Shown: positions 47,923 through 58,152, numbered from the stretch's first letter. The stretch is DNA of 64,000 nucleotides from Streptomyces shenzhenensis (GCF_021462265.1 NZ_JAJONF010000022.1:62001-126000), one strand, 5' to 3'. Numbers and translations: made by a program. The notes: a model not told the origin generated them from the letters alone.

Positions 47923-48696
47923 ATGACACTCACCCAAGCCGATATCGACCTGGAGATCGCCGCCGAGCGCGCCGCCTACGAGAAGGGCGTGGCCGAAGGG
48001 GCCCCCGTCGAGCATCAACCGCGCCGGGACTACGCCCCCTACCGGTCCTCCGTGCTCCGGCACCCGAAACAGCCCCTGGTCGCCATCGACACCAGCAAGG
48101 ATCCGGAGCTGGTGGAGCTGCACTCGCCCGCGTTCGGAGAGCGGGACATCACCGGGATAGACAACGATCTGACCCGGCAGCACAGCGGAGAGCCCATCGG
48201 GGAGCGGATCACCGTCTCCGGGCGGCTGCTGGACCGTGACGGCCGGCCCGTGCGGGGCCAGCTGGTCGAGATCTGGCAGGCCAACTCGGCGGGCCGCTAC
48301 GCGCACCAGCGGGAGCAGCACGACGCCCCGCTGGACCCCAACTTCACGGGTGTCGGCCGGACGATCACCGACGCCGACGGCGGCTACCGCTTCACCACCA
48401 TCCAGCCGGGCCCCTACCCCTGGCGCAACCACCTCAACGCCTGGCGTCCGGCGCACATCCACTTCTCGATGTTCGGCACGGCGTTCACGCAGCGGCTGGT
48501 GACGCAGATGTACTTCCCGAGCGACCCGCTGTTCCCGTACGACCCGATCATCCAGTCGGTGACGGACGACGCGGCCCGGCAGCGGCTGGTGGCGACCTAC
48601 GACCACAGTCTGTCCGTGCCGGAGTTCTCGATGGGCTACCACTGGGACATCGTGCTGGACGGCCCCGCCGCCACCTGGATCGAAGAAGGACGCTGA
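47923..48696 (+). CDS. pcaH: Protocatechuate 3,4-dioxygenase beta subunit
   Basis: This 257-residue iron(III) intradiol dioxygenase subunit opens protocatechuate to 3-carboxy-cis,cis-muconate together with PcaG. Iron ligands are expected at Tyr in PGPYPWRNHLNAW, and at Tyr/His in the region ending RPAHIHFSMFG (two His). The family signature ISVSGRLLDRDGRPVRG-like strand is present as RITVSGRLLDRDGRPVRGQL near residue 88. The beta subunit carries the metal. The ATG at 47923 has AGGA 6 bases upstream. It is followed by pcaG after 4 bases. Confidence 0.95.
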   Translation: MTLTQADIDLEIAAERAAYEKGVAEGAPVEHQPRRDYAPYRSSVLRHPKQPLVAIDTSKDPELVELHSPAFGERDITGIDNDLTRQHSGEPIGERITVSGRLLDRDGRPVRGQLVEIWQANSAGRYAHQREQHDAPLDPNFTGVGRTITDADGGYRFTTIQPGPYPWRNHLNAWRPAHIHFSMFGTAFTQRLVTQMYFPSDPLFPYDPIIQSVTDDAARQRLVATYDHSLSVPEFSMGYHWDIVLDGPAATWIEEGR

Positions 48697-48700
48697 CCTG

Positions 48701-49303
48701 ATGACGAAGATCGACACGAGCAGCCCGCAGAACGTGCTGCCCACCCCGTCCCACACGGTCGGCCCGTTCTACGGGTACGCGCTGCCGTTCCGCGGCGGCG
48801 AGGACATCGCGCCCCTCGGGCACCCGGACACGATCACGGTCCACGGGTACGTCCTCGACGGCGCGGGCGACCCGCTTCCCGACGCGCTCGTGGAGCTGTG
48901 GGGCCCCGACCCGGCGGGCCATGTGTCCACGACCGACGGTTCGATGCGCCGTGACCCGGCGAGCGGTGACCACCTCGGCCGCAACGGCGTGGAGTTCACC
49001 GGCTGGGGCCGGATCCAGACGGACACCGACGGGCACTGGTACGCGCGGACGCTGCGGCCCGGCGCCCGCGGCGGCAGCGCGCCCTACCTCAGCGTGTGCG
49101 TGTTCGCGCGCGGCCTGCTCGTGCACCTGTTCACCCGGATCTACCTGCCGGGCGACGACGCGGTGCTCGCCGCCGACCCGCTGCTCACCCGGGTGGGTGA
49201 GCGACGCGACACGCTGATCGCCGCCGACGAGGGCCGGGGGACCTACCGTTTCGACATCCGCCTTCAGGGCGAGGGCGAGACGGTCTTCCTGGAGTTCCTG
49301 TGA
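48701..49303 (+). CDS. pcaG: Protocatechuate 3,4-dioxygenase alpha subunit
   Basis: This 200-residue partner of PcaH lacks the full set of iron ligands, as usual. Typical features are LPTPSHTVGPFYGYALPF at the N-terminus, ALVELWGPDPAGH near residue 65 and APYLSVCVFARGLLVHLFTR near 130. Together with PcaH it forms the ring-opening dioxygenase. Its stop overlaps the pcaB GTG by 4 bases, showing translational coupling through the operon. Confidence 0.94.
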   Translation: MTKIDTSSPQNVLPTPSHTVGPFYGYALPFRGGEDIAPLGHPDTITVHGYVLDGAGDPLPDALVELWGPDPAGHVSTTDGSMRRDPASGDHLGRNGVEFTGWGRIQTDTDGHWYARTLRPGARGGSAPYLSVCVFARGLLVHLFTRIYLPGDDAVLAADPLLTRVGERRDTLIAADEGRGTYRFDIRLQGEGETVFLEFL

Positions 49304-50640
49304 GTTCGGTGGAATACGGCGGTGGTGACGCCGGGCTGCTCGGCCCCGGGTGGTCCGGATCGGCCGCCGCGTCCGCGACCGCGGACGGCGCGTGGCTGCG
49401 GGCGCTCCTTGACGCGGAGGCGGCCCTCACCCGTGCCCAGGCCACCCTGGGGACGGTCCCGGCCGAGGCCGCGGCCGCCGTGACCGAGGCGGCCGATCCG
49501 GGCCGTTTCGACGTCGGTGCCCTCGCGGAGCGCGGCCGCGCCGGCGGCAACCCGGTCATCCCGCTGGTCGCCGATCTGACCAAGGCGGTCGGCGCGGAGT
49601 ACGGACCGTACGTGCACCGGGGCGCGACCAGCCAGGACATCATGGACACGGCGACCATGCTGGTCGCCGCCCGCACCCTGGACCTGGTCCTCGCCGACCT
49701 CGGCCACGCCGAGAGGACCCTGGCCCAGCTGGCCGCCGAGCACCGTGACACGGCGATGCCGGGCCGCACGCTCACCCAGCACGCCGTTCCGACGACCTTC
49801 GGACTGAAGGCGGCCGGCTGGCGCTCGCTGGTCCTCGACGCCCGGGACCGCGTGACCCTGGTCCGGGAGTCGCTGCCCGCCCAACTCGGCGGTGCCGCAG
49901 GCACGCTGGCCGCCTTCGGCGCGTACGGCGCGGAGCACGCCGAGCAGCTGCCGGCGGCGTACGCCCGTGAACTCGGCCTGGCCGCACCCCTGTTGCCCTG
50001 GCACACCCTGCGCACACCGATCGCCGACCTCGCCGGGTGTCTCGCCCTCACGGCAGGGGCGCTGGGGAAGCTCGCCGCGGACGTGCTGACCCTGTCCCGT
50101 AGCGAGATCGGCGAGGTCTCCGAGGGCAGCGGGGGCGGTTCGTCGGCCATGCCGCACAAGGCCAACCCCGTGCGGGCGACGCTGATCGCGGCGGCCGCCC
50201 GGCGGGCTCCGCAGCTCGCAGCCGTCCTGTACGGCTCGATGGCCGCGGAGGACGAGCGGCCGGCCGGTGCCTGGCACGCCGAGTGGGAACCGCTGCGGGA
50301 CCTGCTGCGGACCGTCGGCGGCGCGGCCCGGAACGCGGCGGAGCTGGCGGCGGGGCTGCGGGTGCACCCCGAGGCGATGCGCCGCCACCTCGGCCTCACC
50401 GGCGGACTGATCGTCTCGGAGCGGCTCTCCGCCGAACTGGCCCCCGTGCTCGGCCGGGCCCGCGCCAAGGAGCTGCTCACCGAGCTGGCCCGCCGCACCC
50501 GCACCGAGCACCGGACGCTGCGTGAACTCCTCTCCGAGGAATCCGACTTGAAGGACGTCGAGCTCGACAGCCTGACCGATCCCGCCCGCTACACCGGATC
50601 CGCCGGTGAGCTCACCGACCGTGCGCTGGAGCGACGTTGA
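49300..50640 (+). CDS. pcaB: 3-carboxy-cis,cis-muconate cycloisomerase
   Basis: This 446-residue fumarase/aspartase superfamily enzyme cyclises carboxymuconate to 4-carboxymuconolactone. Conserved regions are GATSQDIMDTATMLVAAR near residue 108, GRTLTQHAVPTTFGLKAAGW near 153, and the signature GSGGGSSAMPHKANPVRATL near 280. The GTG start overlaps pcaG by 4 bases and its stop overlaps the pcaL TTG by 4 bases. Length matches other PcaB proteins. It is the second step of the protocatechuate branch. Confidence 0.95.
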   Translation: MSSVEYGGGDAGLLGPGWSGSAAASATADGAWLRALLDAEAALTRAQATLGTVPAEAAAAVTEAADPGRFDVGALAERGRAGGNPVIPLVADLTKAVGAEYGPYVHRGATSQDIMDTATMLVAARTLDLVLADLGHAERTLAQLAAEHRDTAMPGRTLTQHAVPTTFGLKAAGWRSLVLDARDRVTLVRESLPAQLGGAAGTLAAFGAYGAEHAEQLPAAYARELGLAAPLLPWHTLRTPIADLAGCLALTAGALGKLAADVLTLSRSEIGEVSEGSGGGSSAMPHKANPVRATLIAAAARRAPQLAAVLYGSMAAEDERPAGAWHAEWEPLRDLLRTVGGAARNAAELAAGLRVHPEAMRRHLGLTGGLIVSERLSAELAPVLGRARAKELLTELARRTRTEHRTLRELLSEESDLKDVELDSLTDPARYTGSAGELTDRALERR

Positions 50641-51755
50641 CCGAGAACCTCCTCAACCACCTCGTCGAGGGCTCCGCTTCGGCTCCCCCGCTGCTGCTCG
50701 GGCCGTCGCTCGGCACCTCGTACGCCCTGTGGGACGCCGTGGCACCCGAACTGTCGATCACTCACCGCGTCGTGCGCTGGAACCTGCCGGGGCACGGCGG
50801 TTCGGCGCCCGGCCTGGTCAAGGCCGGGGCGAGCGTCGGTGACCTCGCCGCCCTGGTGCTCGCGCTGGCCGACGCGCTCGGGATCGAGCGGTTCGCGTAC
50901 GCGGGGGTGTCGCTGGGCGGTGCCGTGGGACTGTACCTGGCCGTCCACCACCCGGACCGGCTGGAGAACCTCGCGGTGATCTGCTCCTCGGCCCACTTCG
51001 GCGGGTCCAGGCCCTGGGAGGAGCGGGCCGAGCGGGTGCGCCGGGAGGGCGTGGAGTGGCTGGCGGAGAACGCCGGCTCGCGCTGGTTCACCCCCGGCTT
51101 CACCGTGCCGCGGCTGGTCGAGGACCAGCGGTCGGCCGACCCGGAGGCGTACGCCGCCTGCTGCGACGCACTGGCCGCCTTCGACCTGCGGGACCGGCTC
51201 GGCGAAATCGCCGTCCGCACCCTGCTGATCGCCGGCCGCCAGGACCCCGCGACCCCGCCGCCGCAGCTGCGGGAGATCGCCGACGCGGTGCCGTCGTCCA
51301 CGCTGGTCGAACTGCCGGGCGCCGCGCATCTGGCGCCCGCGCAGTGCCCCGAGGCCGTCCTCACCGCGCTCCGCTCCCACCTCGACGGAGGAGCCAGGCG
51401 CGGGATGGCGGTACGCCGTGACGTGCTCGGCGACGCGCACGTCGACCGCGCCCAGGCCCGGCAGACCCCCTTCACGGCCCGGTTCCAGGACTTCATCTCG
51501 CGCTACGCCTGGGGCGAGATCTGGACCGACCCCACGCTCTCCCGCCGCGAACGCAGCATGATCACCCTCACCGCGCTGGTCGCCCACGGCCACTACGACG
51601 AGCTGGCCATGCATGTGCGGGCGGCCCGGCGCAACGGGCTGACGCCGGAGGAGATCGGCGCGGTGCTGCTGCAGACGGCCGTCTACTGCGGAGTCCCGGC
51701 CGCGAACTCGGCGTTCGCGACGGCGCAGCGGGTGCTGGCGGAGGAAGAAGAGTGA
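50637..51755 (+). CDS. pcaL: Fused 3-oxoadipate enol-lactonase / 4-carboxymuconolactone decarboxylase
   Basis: This 372-residue fusion joins two enzymes. Residues 1-240 are an alpha/beta hydrolase (PcaD part) with nucleophile Ser in YAGVSLGGAVGLYLAVHH near 90 and His in GAAHLAPAQCPEAVL near 235. Residues about 255-372 are a carboxymuconolactone decarboxylase (PcaC part) with RERSMITLTALVAHGHYDEL and GAVLLQTAVYCGVPAANSAF. The fusion is the form named PcaL in actinomycetes. It converts carboxymuconolactone to beta-ketoadipate. The CoA transferase and thiolase that would follow are missing from this operon. Confidence 0.95.
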   Translation: MTENLLNHLVEGSASAPPLLLGPSLGTSYALWDAVAPELSITHRVVRWNLPGHGGSAPGLVKAGASVGDLAALVLALADALGIERFAYAGVSLGGAVGLYLAVHHPDRLENLAVICSSAHFGGSRPWEERAERVRREGVEWLAENAGSRWFTPGFTVPRLVEDQRSADPEAYAACCDALAAFDLRDRLGEIAVRTLLIAGRQDPATPPPQLREIADAVPSSTLVELPGAAHLAPAQCPEAVLTALRSHLDGGARRGMAVRRDVLGDAHVDRAQARQTPFTARFQDFISRYAWGEIWTDPTLSRRERSMITLTALVAHGHYDELAMHVRAARRNGLTPEEIGAVLLQTAVYCGVPAANSAFATAQRVLAEEEE

Positions 51756-51819
51756 CCCTGCCGGTCGTACCTCCAGCGGCACCACCCACCCGCCACCGCC
51801 GTGTGCCTAGGCTGGAGGC

Positions 51820-52611
51820 ATGTCCACTGTTCTGATCACCGGTGCCACCGCCGGGCTCGGCCGGTACGTCGCCTTCGAACTGGTCCGCTCCGGGCACCTC
51901 GTCCTCGCCCACGGCCGCGACCCGGGCCGTACCGCGCGACTGGTCGACGAACTGCGCACCGAGGGCGCCGCGGAGGGCTTCGTCGCGGACCTGGCCTCGC
52001 TGGCCCAGGTCCGCGAACTGGGCGCGCGGGTCGCCGACGCCCATCCGGACCTGGACGTACTGGTCAACAACGCGGGCGTCGGCGCCGGCACTCCCGGCTC
52101 GGGCCGCGAACTGAGCACCGACGGACACGAGTTGCGCCTGGCCGTCAACTACCTGGCTCCGGTGGCCCTGACCCGCGTCCTCCTGCCGGTACTGCGCGCG
52201 AACACCCCGGCCCGCATCGTCAACGTGGGCTCGGCGGGCCAGGAACCCCTGGACTTCGACGACCCCGAATTCACCCGCGGCTACCAGGGGTTCGCGGCCT
52301 ACTGCCGCGCCAAGTGGGCCCTTGCGGCCCACACCTTCACGCTGGCGGACGAACTGGCCGGCACGGGAGTCCGCGTGAACGTCCTGCACCCGGCGACCTT
52401 CATGGACACGGCGATGGTCCGGGAGGGCGGAGTGACGCCCTGGAGCACGGTGGCGGACGGCGCGCCCGGTGTCCTGGCCCTGGCGACGCGGGACGTGGGT
52501 ACCGGGCGCTACTTCGACGGTACGAGTCCGGCACGAGCGCACGAGGCGACGTACGACCAAGAGGCGCGGCAACGCCTGTCAGCGGTGACCGGTCAGCTCC
52601 TGTCCCTGTAG
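51820..52611 (+). CDS. Short-chain dehydrogenase/reductase
   Basis: This 263-residue SDR has the cofactor motif LITGATAGLGRYVAFELVRS at residues 5-24. DLDVLVNNAGVGAG is near 80, the catalytic Ser is in VNVGSAGQE near 140 and the YxxxK pair is in YCRAKWALAA near 160. The N-terminal glycine pattern and size suggest an NADP-linked member. The substrate is unknown. It follows pcaL by 64 bases on the same strand, yet no aromatic-pathway role is evident. An REP-like element follows its stop. Confidence 0.92.
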   Translation: MSTVLITGATAGLGRYVAFELVRSGHLVLAHGRDPGRTARLVDELRTEGAAEGFVADLASLAQVRELGARVADAHPDLDVLVNNAGVGAGTPGSGRELSTDGHELRLAVNYLAPVALTRVLLPVLRANTPARIVNVGSAGQEPLDFDDPEFTRGYQGFAAYCRAKWALAAHTFTLADELAGTGVRVNVLHPATFMDTAMVREGGVTPWSTVADGAPGVLALATRDVGTGRYFDGTSPARAHEATYDQEARQRLSAVTGQLLSL

Positions 52612-52680
52612 CGCCCCTTCTCCCAGGGGTACGGGGCCGTCCTGATATGCGGCTGCCGCCGCGTGGGCGCGATCAGCCCC
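52612..52680. repeat. REP-like intergenic element after the SDR gene
   Basis: This contains the shared core GCCGCGTGGGCGCGA and a GCGGC/GCCGC stem. It starts right after the SDR stop and lies between two convergent genes, so it may act as a two-way terminator. Confidence 0.55.
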
Positions 52681-52693
52681 CCTCCCGCACCCG

Positions 52694-55375
52694 TCAACGC
52701 AGCCCGCGGCCCGTGTCCAGGACCTCCCGGGCCTGAGCGACCAGCCCGTCCGCCCCGCACGACCGGGCCAGCGCCAGCCCCCGGTTCAGCTCGGCCACCG
52801 ACCGCGCGGCGATCCCGTACTCCACCCGCGCCGCCGCATGCTCGTACTGGCAGGGCGAGGCCTCCAGATAGGCCACCGCCTGCGAGGCCAGCCGCACCTG
52901 TCGCTGCCCGGTCTCCAGCGCGGCGGCGCACCGCAGCGCCTCGCCGATCGCCGTGTCCGTGCCGAACCGCTCGGCCTGCCGTCGCGCGTCACTCGCCAGT
53001 CGCGCCGCCCGCGCCGGGTCCTCGTTCGCGAGGGCCCGGGCGAGGTCGAGCGCCCAGGGCACGACCACGGGGTTGGAGTGCCCGCGGGTGGCGGCCGCCT
53101 TCTCCGCCGCCTCCAGTTCGTTCACCGCCTCCTTCGTGCGGCCGACGGCGAGCAGCAGCCGGCCGCGCACCGACCGCGGGTCCGGCATGACGATGGTGGA
53201 CGGGTACGGCGGTGCGAAGCCGTACTGTTCGGCGGTCTCCCAGGCCTGCTGGACATGGCCGCGGGCGAGCAGCGTGTCGACGAGGTTGCAGGTGGCGGTC
53301 CAGTACAGGGGCAGCCGGCGGCCGACCCGCTCGGCGATCCGCAGGGACTCCCGCAGCGAGGTCTCCGCGTCCCGCAGCCGGCCGCGCCTGCGGTGGCCGA
53401 GGCCGACGTAGGCATGGGCGAGGGCGAGGTGGCCGCCGCTCCAGCCGGCGGTCTCGTAGGCGCGCAGGGCCTCGTTGTACAGGCTCTCCGCGCGGTCGAG
53501 ACGGTCGGTGTAGACGTAGGAGCCGGCGAGCATCAGCAGGAGTTCCATGCCCCACTCGGTGTCCGTCCAGCCGAGGCCGGGTGCCAGCCGGCCGTTGACG
53601 AGGGCGCGGTCGCACAGCTCGACGACCTCCTCGGCGCTCTCGCCCTGGATGAGCAGGTCGAAGCCGCGCAGCATCAGCAGGGCGCGCTCGGAGTTGTCGC
53701 GGCCGGTGCACAGGGCGGCGAGGTCGGCGAGCCGTTCGGAGCTGCGCGGGGAGACGGCCTCGCCGGCGATGCCCTCCCACATGAACTGGACGGCCTGGAG
53801 GCGGAGTTTCGCGGGTCCCTCCTCGTGCCGGGCGGCCTCCGCCTCGACCGTGCGGACCGCGTCCTCCAGCTGGTCGTTGTGGAGGAGGGCCTGGGAGAGC
53901 CGGAAGACGGCGTCGACGCGCTCGGGACCGGTGAGGCCGGACATGCCGAGGGCGCTTCGCAGATGGCCGATGGTGACGACGGGTTTGGTGAGCAGGGTGG
54001 CGCAGCCCAGTTCGTAGAGCACGCGCGCGTGGACCTCGGGGAGGGGCGGTTCGCGCAGGGCGCGTTCGAGGCAGCGGCGGGCCGCGTCCGGGGCGCCGAC
54101 GGCGAGGTGTTCCTTGGCCGCGTCCCGCAGCTGTTCGACGAGTTCCTCGTCGTCGTCCGGGTGCACCTTCAGCAGATGGCGGGAGGCCTCGGCGATGCCA
54201 CGGCCGTCGTCGATGACGATCTGGGCGGCGATGCCGTGCATGGCGGTGCACATCGCGGGCGGGATGGAGTTGTAGACGGCGGTGGCGATCAGCGGGTGGA
54301 CGAACTCCAGCTCACCGGTGTGGGACCGGGAGCCGGCCGGGTCGGGCGCGGTGAGGATACGGGCGGTGCGCAGCAGTTCGGCGCAGCGCTCGGCGTCGTC
54401 CACGGCCATGCTGGCGAGCTGGGCGACGAGGTCGACGGAGATGCCGGTGCCGAGGATGGCGGCGGCCCAGGCGAACCGGGTGGCGTCGACGCCGAGGCCT
54501 TCGAGGCGGGTGACGAGTCCGCCGCCTCTGGCCGACCGGTTGAGGGCGCGCAGTTCACCGGCCCGGGCCTCGACGGGTTCGACCTCGCTGTCCTGGACCT
54601 TGGCGAGGAGTTCGACGGTCTCGTAGGGGTTGCCGCCGGTGACGGCCCACACCTCGCGGCAGAACGGGGCGTCGGCGTGCTCGCCGAGGGTGGCGCGGGT
54701 CAGGCCGGCGGTGGCGTCCGGGGTGAGGGCGTCGATGGTGCGGACGGGGCGGCCGGCCGCGGCGGCCACGGCGTCGAGGTGGCGGGCGCTGTCGCCGCTG
54801 ACCCCGCCGGGGCGGCGGGCCACCAGGACCAGCACGGACAGGTCGTCGAGGCGTTCGACGAAGGCGGCGAGCCAGGCCAGGGTCTCCTGGTCGGCCCAGT
54901 GCGCGTCGTCGATCAGCAGGACCAGCGGCCAGTCGCGTCTGGCGAGCCGGCGGACGGCCGCGACCAGGCCGTCGCAGACGCCCTGCGGGTCGGCCCGGCG
55001 GTCGCCGGGGTCCGTCAGCCCGAGGGCGGGGCCGGCGATGTCGTACCAGTCGCCGAGGTACTCGCGGGCCTCCTCGGGCAGCAGAGAGACCAGGGCGGGC
55101 TGGAGCAGCTGCCGTACCACGTGGAAGGGCACGCTGCGCAGGGTCTCGACGCCTCGGGTGGACCAGACGGTGCAGCCACGGCGTTCGGCGATGCGGCGGG
55201 TCTCGGCCAGCAGCGCGGTCTTGCCGATCCCGGCCTAGCCGTGCAGCACCAGCAGGTTTCCCGAGGTGGAACGGTCGGCGCACAGGACGTCGAGCGCCTC
55301 GGTGACGACGGCTGTCTCCTCCTCGCGCTCCCAGAGAGGGGCCGAGGCGCCTCCCGGGGGCTGCTCCTCCGTCAT
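52694..55375 (-). pseudogene. LAL-type STAND ATPase regulator with an amber codon in the P-loop
   Basis: A single frame of 894 codons from ATG 55375 (MTEEQPPGGASAPLWEREEE) is broken only by TAG at 55235-55237, codon 47. That codon is inside the Walker A segment LVLHG-stop-AGIGKTALL. Walker B WPLVLLIDDAHWADQETLAW and several TPR-like helical repeats (LALAHAYVGLGHRRRGRLRD, RGRLLLAVGRTKEAVNELE) follow, as in large LuxR-type regulators. The C-terminus ends in LAQAREVLDTGRGLR-like sequence with no LuxR helix-turn-helix. Restart at GTG 55132 would give 812 residues without Walker A. It is either a recent pseudogene, a sequencing error, or a readthrough site. Confidence 0.8.
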
Positions 55376-55759
55376 CGCGTTACCTCCCCAAGTCGCCCGA
55401 ACGACGTACAGACCACGAGCCTAGTCGTCCGGTTGACGGTCCGGAGGCGGGTCCGGACAGCAGTTGCCGCGACGGGTGAAAGCGGGTTCGCCCCGGACGA
55501 CGCGGGAGCCTCGCCACCAGCGTTCGCGCACGTCGAGACCGTCAACAGCGCACGAACGTCACCGCGCCTCCTCGGACTCGCCTACGTCCTGTCCAATGCC
55601 GGGTTCCCGGGCGGTGCGGGCCTCATCATCACGAAGACGGTGCGGCGCACCGGGAACCCCGACGTTCCCGGCTGCCACGCGGCGGCGACCCGCGCGGTCA
55701 GCGCCCTCGCGCTGCTCGGGTCGCCGCGGAGAAGGCGGGTCGAGAGGCGGGTTGGGACA
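55376..55759. other. Divergent gap between the ATPase regulator and anmK
   Basis: This holds an inverted repeat GTCCGGA (55439-55445)/TCCGGAC (55452-55458) next to TTGACG (55433-55438), a possible promoter and operator. The anmK frame stays open upstream without a convincing start. No further gene is supported here. Confidence 0.3.
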
Positions 55760-56902
55760 GTGCTGGTGATCGGCCTGATGTCCGGGACGTCGTACGACGC
55801 GGTGGACGCGGCGGCGGCCGAGTTGCGGCTGCTGGACGGCACGCTGCTGCTGAAGCCGCTGGGGATGGTGAGCACGCGGTACGACGAGGAGTTGCGGGAG
55901 GCCCTCGCGGGGTCGCTGCCACCGGCCGCGGTGCCGCTGGCCCGGGTGTGTCTGCTGGACACCCGGATCGGTCAGGCGTTCGCGGCGGCCGCGGTCCGCG
56001 CTGATCGCGAACTGTGCGGCGGCCGTGCCGAGTTGGTGGCCTCGCACGGGCAGACGGTCTATCACTGGGTGACGGACGGCCGGGTGCACGGCACTCTTCA
56101 GCTCGGGCAGCCGGCGTGGATCGCGGAGGCGACGGGGCTGCCGGTGGTCTCCGACTTCCGGCCGCGCGACGTGGCCGCCGGGGGCCAGGGGGCTCCGCTG
56201 GTGAGCCTGGTCGACCTGCTGTGGCTGCGCGGCCGGCCGGGGACGCCGGTGGCGCTGAACCTCGGCGGGATCGCCAACCTCACCGCGCCCGACGGCACGG
56301 CCTTCGACACCGGGCCCGGGTGCGCGCTGCTGGACGCGGCGGTCCGGGAGTTCACCGGCGGGCGGCTGGCGTACGACGTGGACGGGGCGCTCGCGGCGCG
56401 CGGCCGCCCGCAGGAGCCGCTGCTCGACGAGCTGCTGGCCGAGCCGTACTACGCGCTGCCCGCGCCGAAGACGACCGGCAAGGAGCTGTTCCACGCCGGG
56501 TACTGGCGGGCGCCGGCGGGCCTGTCGGCCGAGGACGCGCTGGCGACCCTCACGGGGCTGACCGCCCGGACGGTGGCGGAGGCGGTGCGGGGCGTGGCGG
56601 CGACGGAGGTGATCGCGTCGGGCGGCGGCACCCGCAACCCGGTGCTCATGCGGATGCTGGCCGGACTGCTCCCGGGGATCCCGGTGCGCGTCTCCGACGA
56701 ACTCGGCCTGCCCGCGGCGGCGAAGGAGGCGTACGCCTTCGCGGTCCTCGGTTTCCTCACCGCGCACGGCGTCGCGGGCACGGCCCCGACCGCCACCGGC
56801 GCCCGCCACCCGAGCGTCCTCGGCTCCCTGACGCCGGGCCGCGGCGGCCTGCGCCTCCCGCCGCCGGCACCGGGGCCGCCGGTGCGGCTGCGGATCGAAT
56901 GA
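55760..56902 (+). CDS. anmK: Anhydro-N-acetylmuramic acid kinase
   Basis: This 380-residue sugar kinase converts 1,6-anhydro-MurNAc to MurNAc-6-phosphate in cell-wall recycling. The N-terminal phosphate motif is VIGLMSGTSYDAVDAAAAEL. Substrate and catalytic regions are VASHGQTVYHW near residue 95, DFRPRDVAAGGQGAPLV (catalytic Asp) near 132, NLGGIANLT near 170 and FDTGPGCALLDAAVREF near 182. SGGGTRNPVLM near 292 closes the ATP site. The GTG at 55760 or 55766 is the start. It is divergent from the interrupted regulator gene. Confidence 0.94.
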   Translation: MLVIGLMSGTSYDAVDAAAAELRLLDGTLLLKPLGMVSTRYDEELREALAGSLPPAAVPLARVCLLDTRIGQAFAAAAVRADRELCGGRAELVASHGQTVYHWVTDGRVHGTLQLGQPAWIAEATGLPVVSDFRPRDVAAGGQGAPLVSLVDLLWLRGRPGTPVALNLGGIANLTAPDGTAFDTGPGCALLDAAVREFTGGRLAYDVDGALAARGRPQEPLLDELLAEPYYALPAPKTTGKELFHAGYWRAPAGLSAEDALATLTGLTARTVAEAVRGVAATEVIASGGGTRNPVLMRMLAGLLPGIPVRVSDELGLPAAAKEAYAFAVLGFLTAHGVAGTAPTATGARHPSVLGSLTPGRGGLRLPPPAPGPPVRLRIE

Positions 56903-57025
56903 GGCGGGCCGGACCACCTCGTCCGGACCGCGCCGGATCGGGTATCGGCCACGTTCGGACCGCCTCGCGCGAACATCGCCGGATCCTCTCATCCGACTTT
57001 CACCGATGCCTCATACGGTGGGGGC

Positions 57026-58126
57026 ATGACGCAGGTGACTCCTCCCGGGTGGTATCCCGATCCCGGGCAGACAAGTGACGGTCCGGCGACCGAACGCTGG
57101 TGGGACGGCAAGGCCTGGACGGAGCGGACCCGGCCCGCCGGGTCGGCCGCGGACTGGGGTCCCCCGCCGCAGCCGCCGGCCGACGGGGCCGAGCAGGCCT
57201 TCCCGGCCGAGGGGGGCACCCCGGCACACCCGGCGTATCCGGCACACCCGGCGTACCCGGCCGACGGGTCCTACCCCGCGTACCCGGGTCATCCGGGGTA
57301 CCCGGCGCCGCCGGCCCCCGCCAGGCGCGGACTGCGTACCGGCGTTGCCGTCGGTGTCGCCGTGGCGGTGCTGGCCGCCATCGGGGTGGGCGTGTGGGCG
57401 CTCACCGCCGACGGCGGCGACAACGGCGGTCAGCAGGCCTCGCAGCAGGGCCAGGGCGGGTTCGGCCAGGGCGGCCCCGAGGGGCAGAACGGCGGCCAGG
57501 GCTTCCCGTTCGGCGGGTCGGGCGGCGAGTCGGGTTCCGGTGGCACCGACGGGGGCGCGTCGCCGTCGCCGGGCCAGTCCGAGGCGCCGAAGATCAAGGG
57601 CGGCGGCAGGGTGCCGGACCCGGTCAACGCCATCAGCGTCCCGGTGCCGGACGGCTGGACCGGGCAGACGATCAACTACGGCGCGAACGTCAGCTCCGAC
57701 GACTCCTACAAGTGCCCGGGCGACACCTCGCAGACCTGCACCGCCGGCGGTGCCTACTCGGCGCCCGCGGTGTTGCTGGGCACCAAGGGGGACACGGCCG
57801 AGGAGGTCGCCAAGGCGGACATCTCGGCCAACGCGCGGAACTCGTACGGCGGCAAGAGCTACGGCTCGATCACCTCGCACCAGGTGCTGGCCTCCAAGGC
57901 GGTCACGGTGGCCGGGCAGAAGGGGTACATGGTCCGCTGGAAGGCGATCACCAGCAAGGGCGCCGACGGCTACGTCGAGTCGCTGGCCTTCCCGTCGCCC
58001 GCGAACGCCCGGCAGATGGTCGTGGTCCGGTTCGGCGTCGACGTCGGTCAGCAGGAGTCGGTCATCGACACCATCACGAGCGGCATCAAGGTGTCCTCGG
58101 GCAGCGGCAACGGTTCGAACGTCTGA
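57026..58126 (+). CDS. DUF2510-containing membrane-anchored protein
   Basis: This 366-residue protein opens with the DUF2510 motif PGWYPDPGQ...RWWDGKAWTERT. A Pro/Tyr/Ala-rich linker with repeats of the form HPAYPA follows, then one membrane helix near residue 105 (GVAVGVAVAVLAAIGVGVWA). The outer part has a Gly/Gln-rich linker and a beta-rich domain of about 170 residues from VPDPVNAISVPVPDGWTG to the end, with a C-x8-C-like pair (YKCPGDTSQTC). The domain may bind a ligand at the surface. The function is unknown. A strong hairpin follows. Confidence 0.82.
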   Translation: MTQVTPPGWYPDPGQTSDGPATERWWDGKAWTERTRPAGSAADWGPPPQPPADGAEQAFPAEGGTPAHPAYPAHPAYPADGSYPAYPGHPGYPAPPAPARRGLRTGVAVGVAVAVLAAIGVGVWALTADGGDNGGQQASQQGQGGFGQGGPEGQNGGQGFPFGGSGGESGSGGTDGGASPSPGQSEAPKIKGGGRVPDPVNAISVPVPDGWTGQTINYGANVSSDDSYKCPGDTSQTCTAGGAYSAPAVLLGTKGDTAEEVAKADISANARNSYGGKSYGSITSHQVLASKAVTVAGQKGYMVRWKAITSKGADGYVESLAFPSPANARQMVVVRFGVDVGQQESVIDTITSGIKVSSGSGNGSNV

Positions 58127-58152
58127 GCTGCGCCGGTCCCCGGACAGCAGTC

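Noticed and set aside
52838..55759. Very long open frame on the plus strand running into anmK (would give a 1354-residue protein)
   Set aside because: The upstream 970 codons are antisense to the regulator gene and have Gly/Ala/Asp-rich shadow composition; only the last 380 codons match AnmK.
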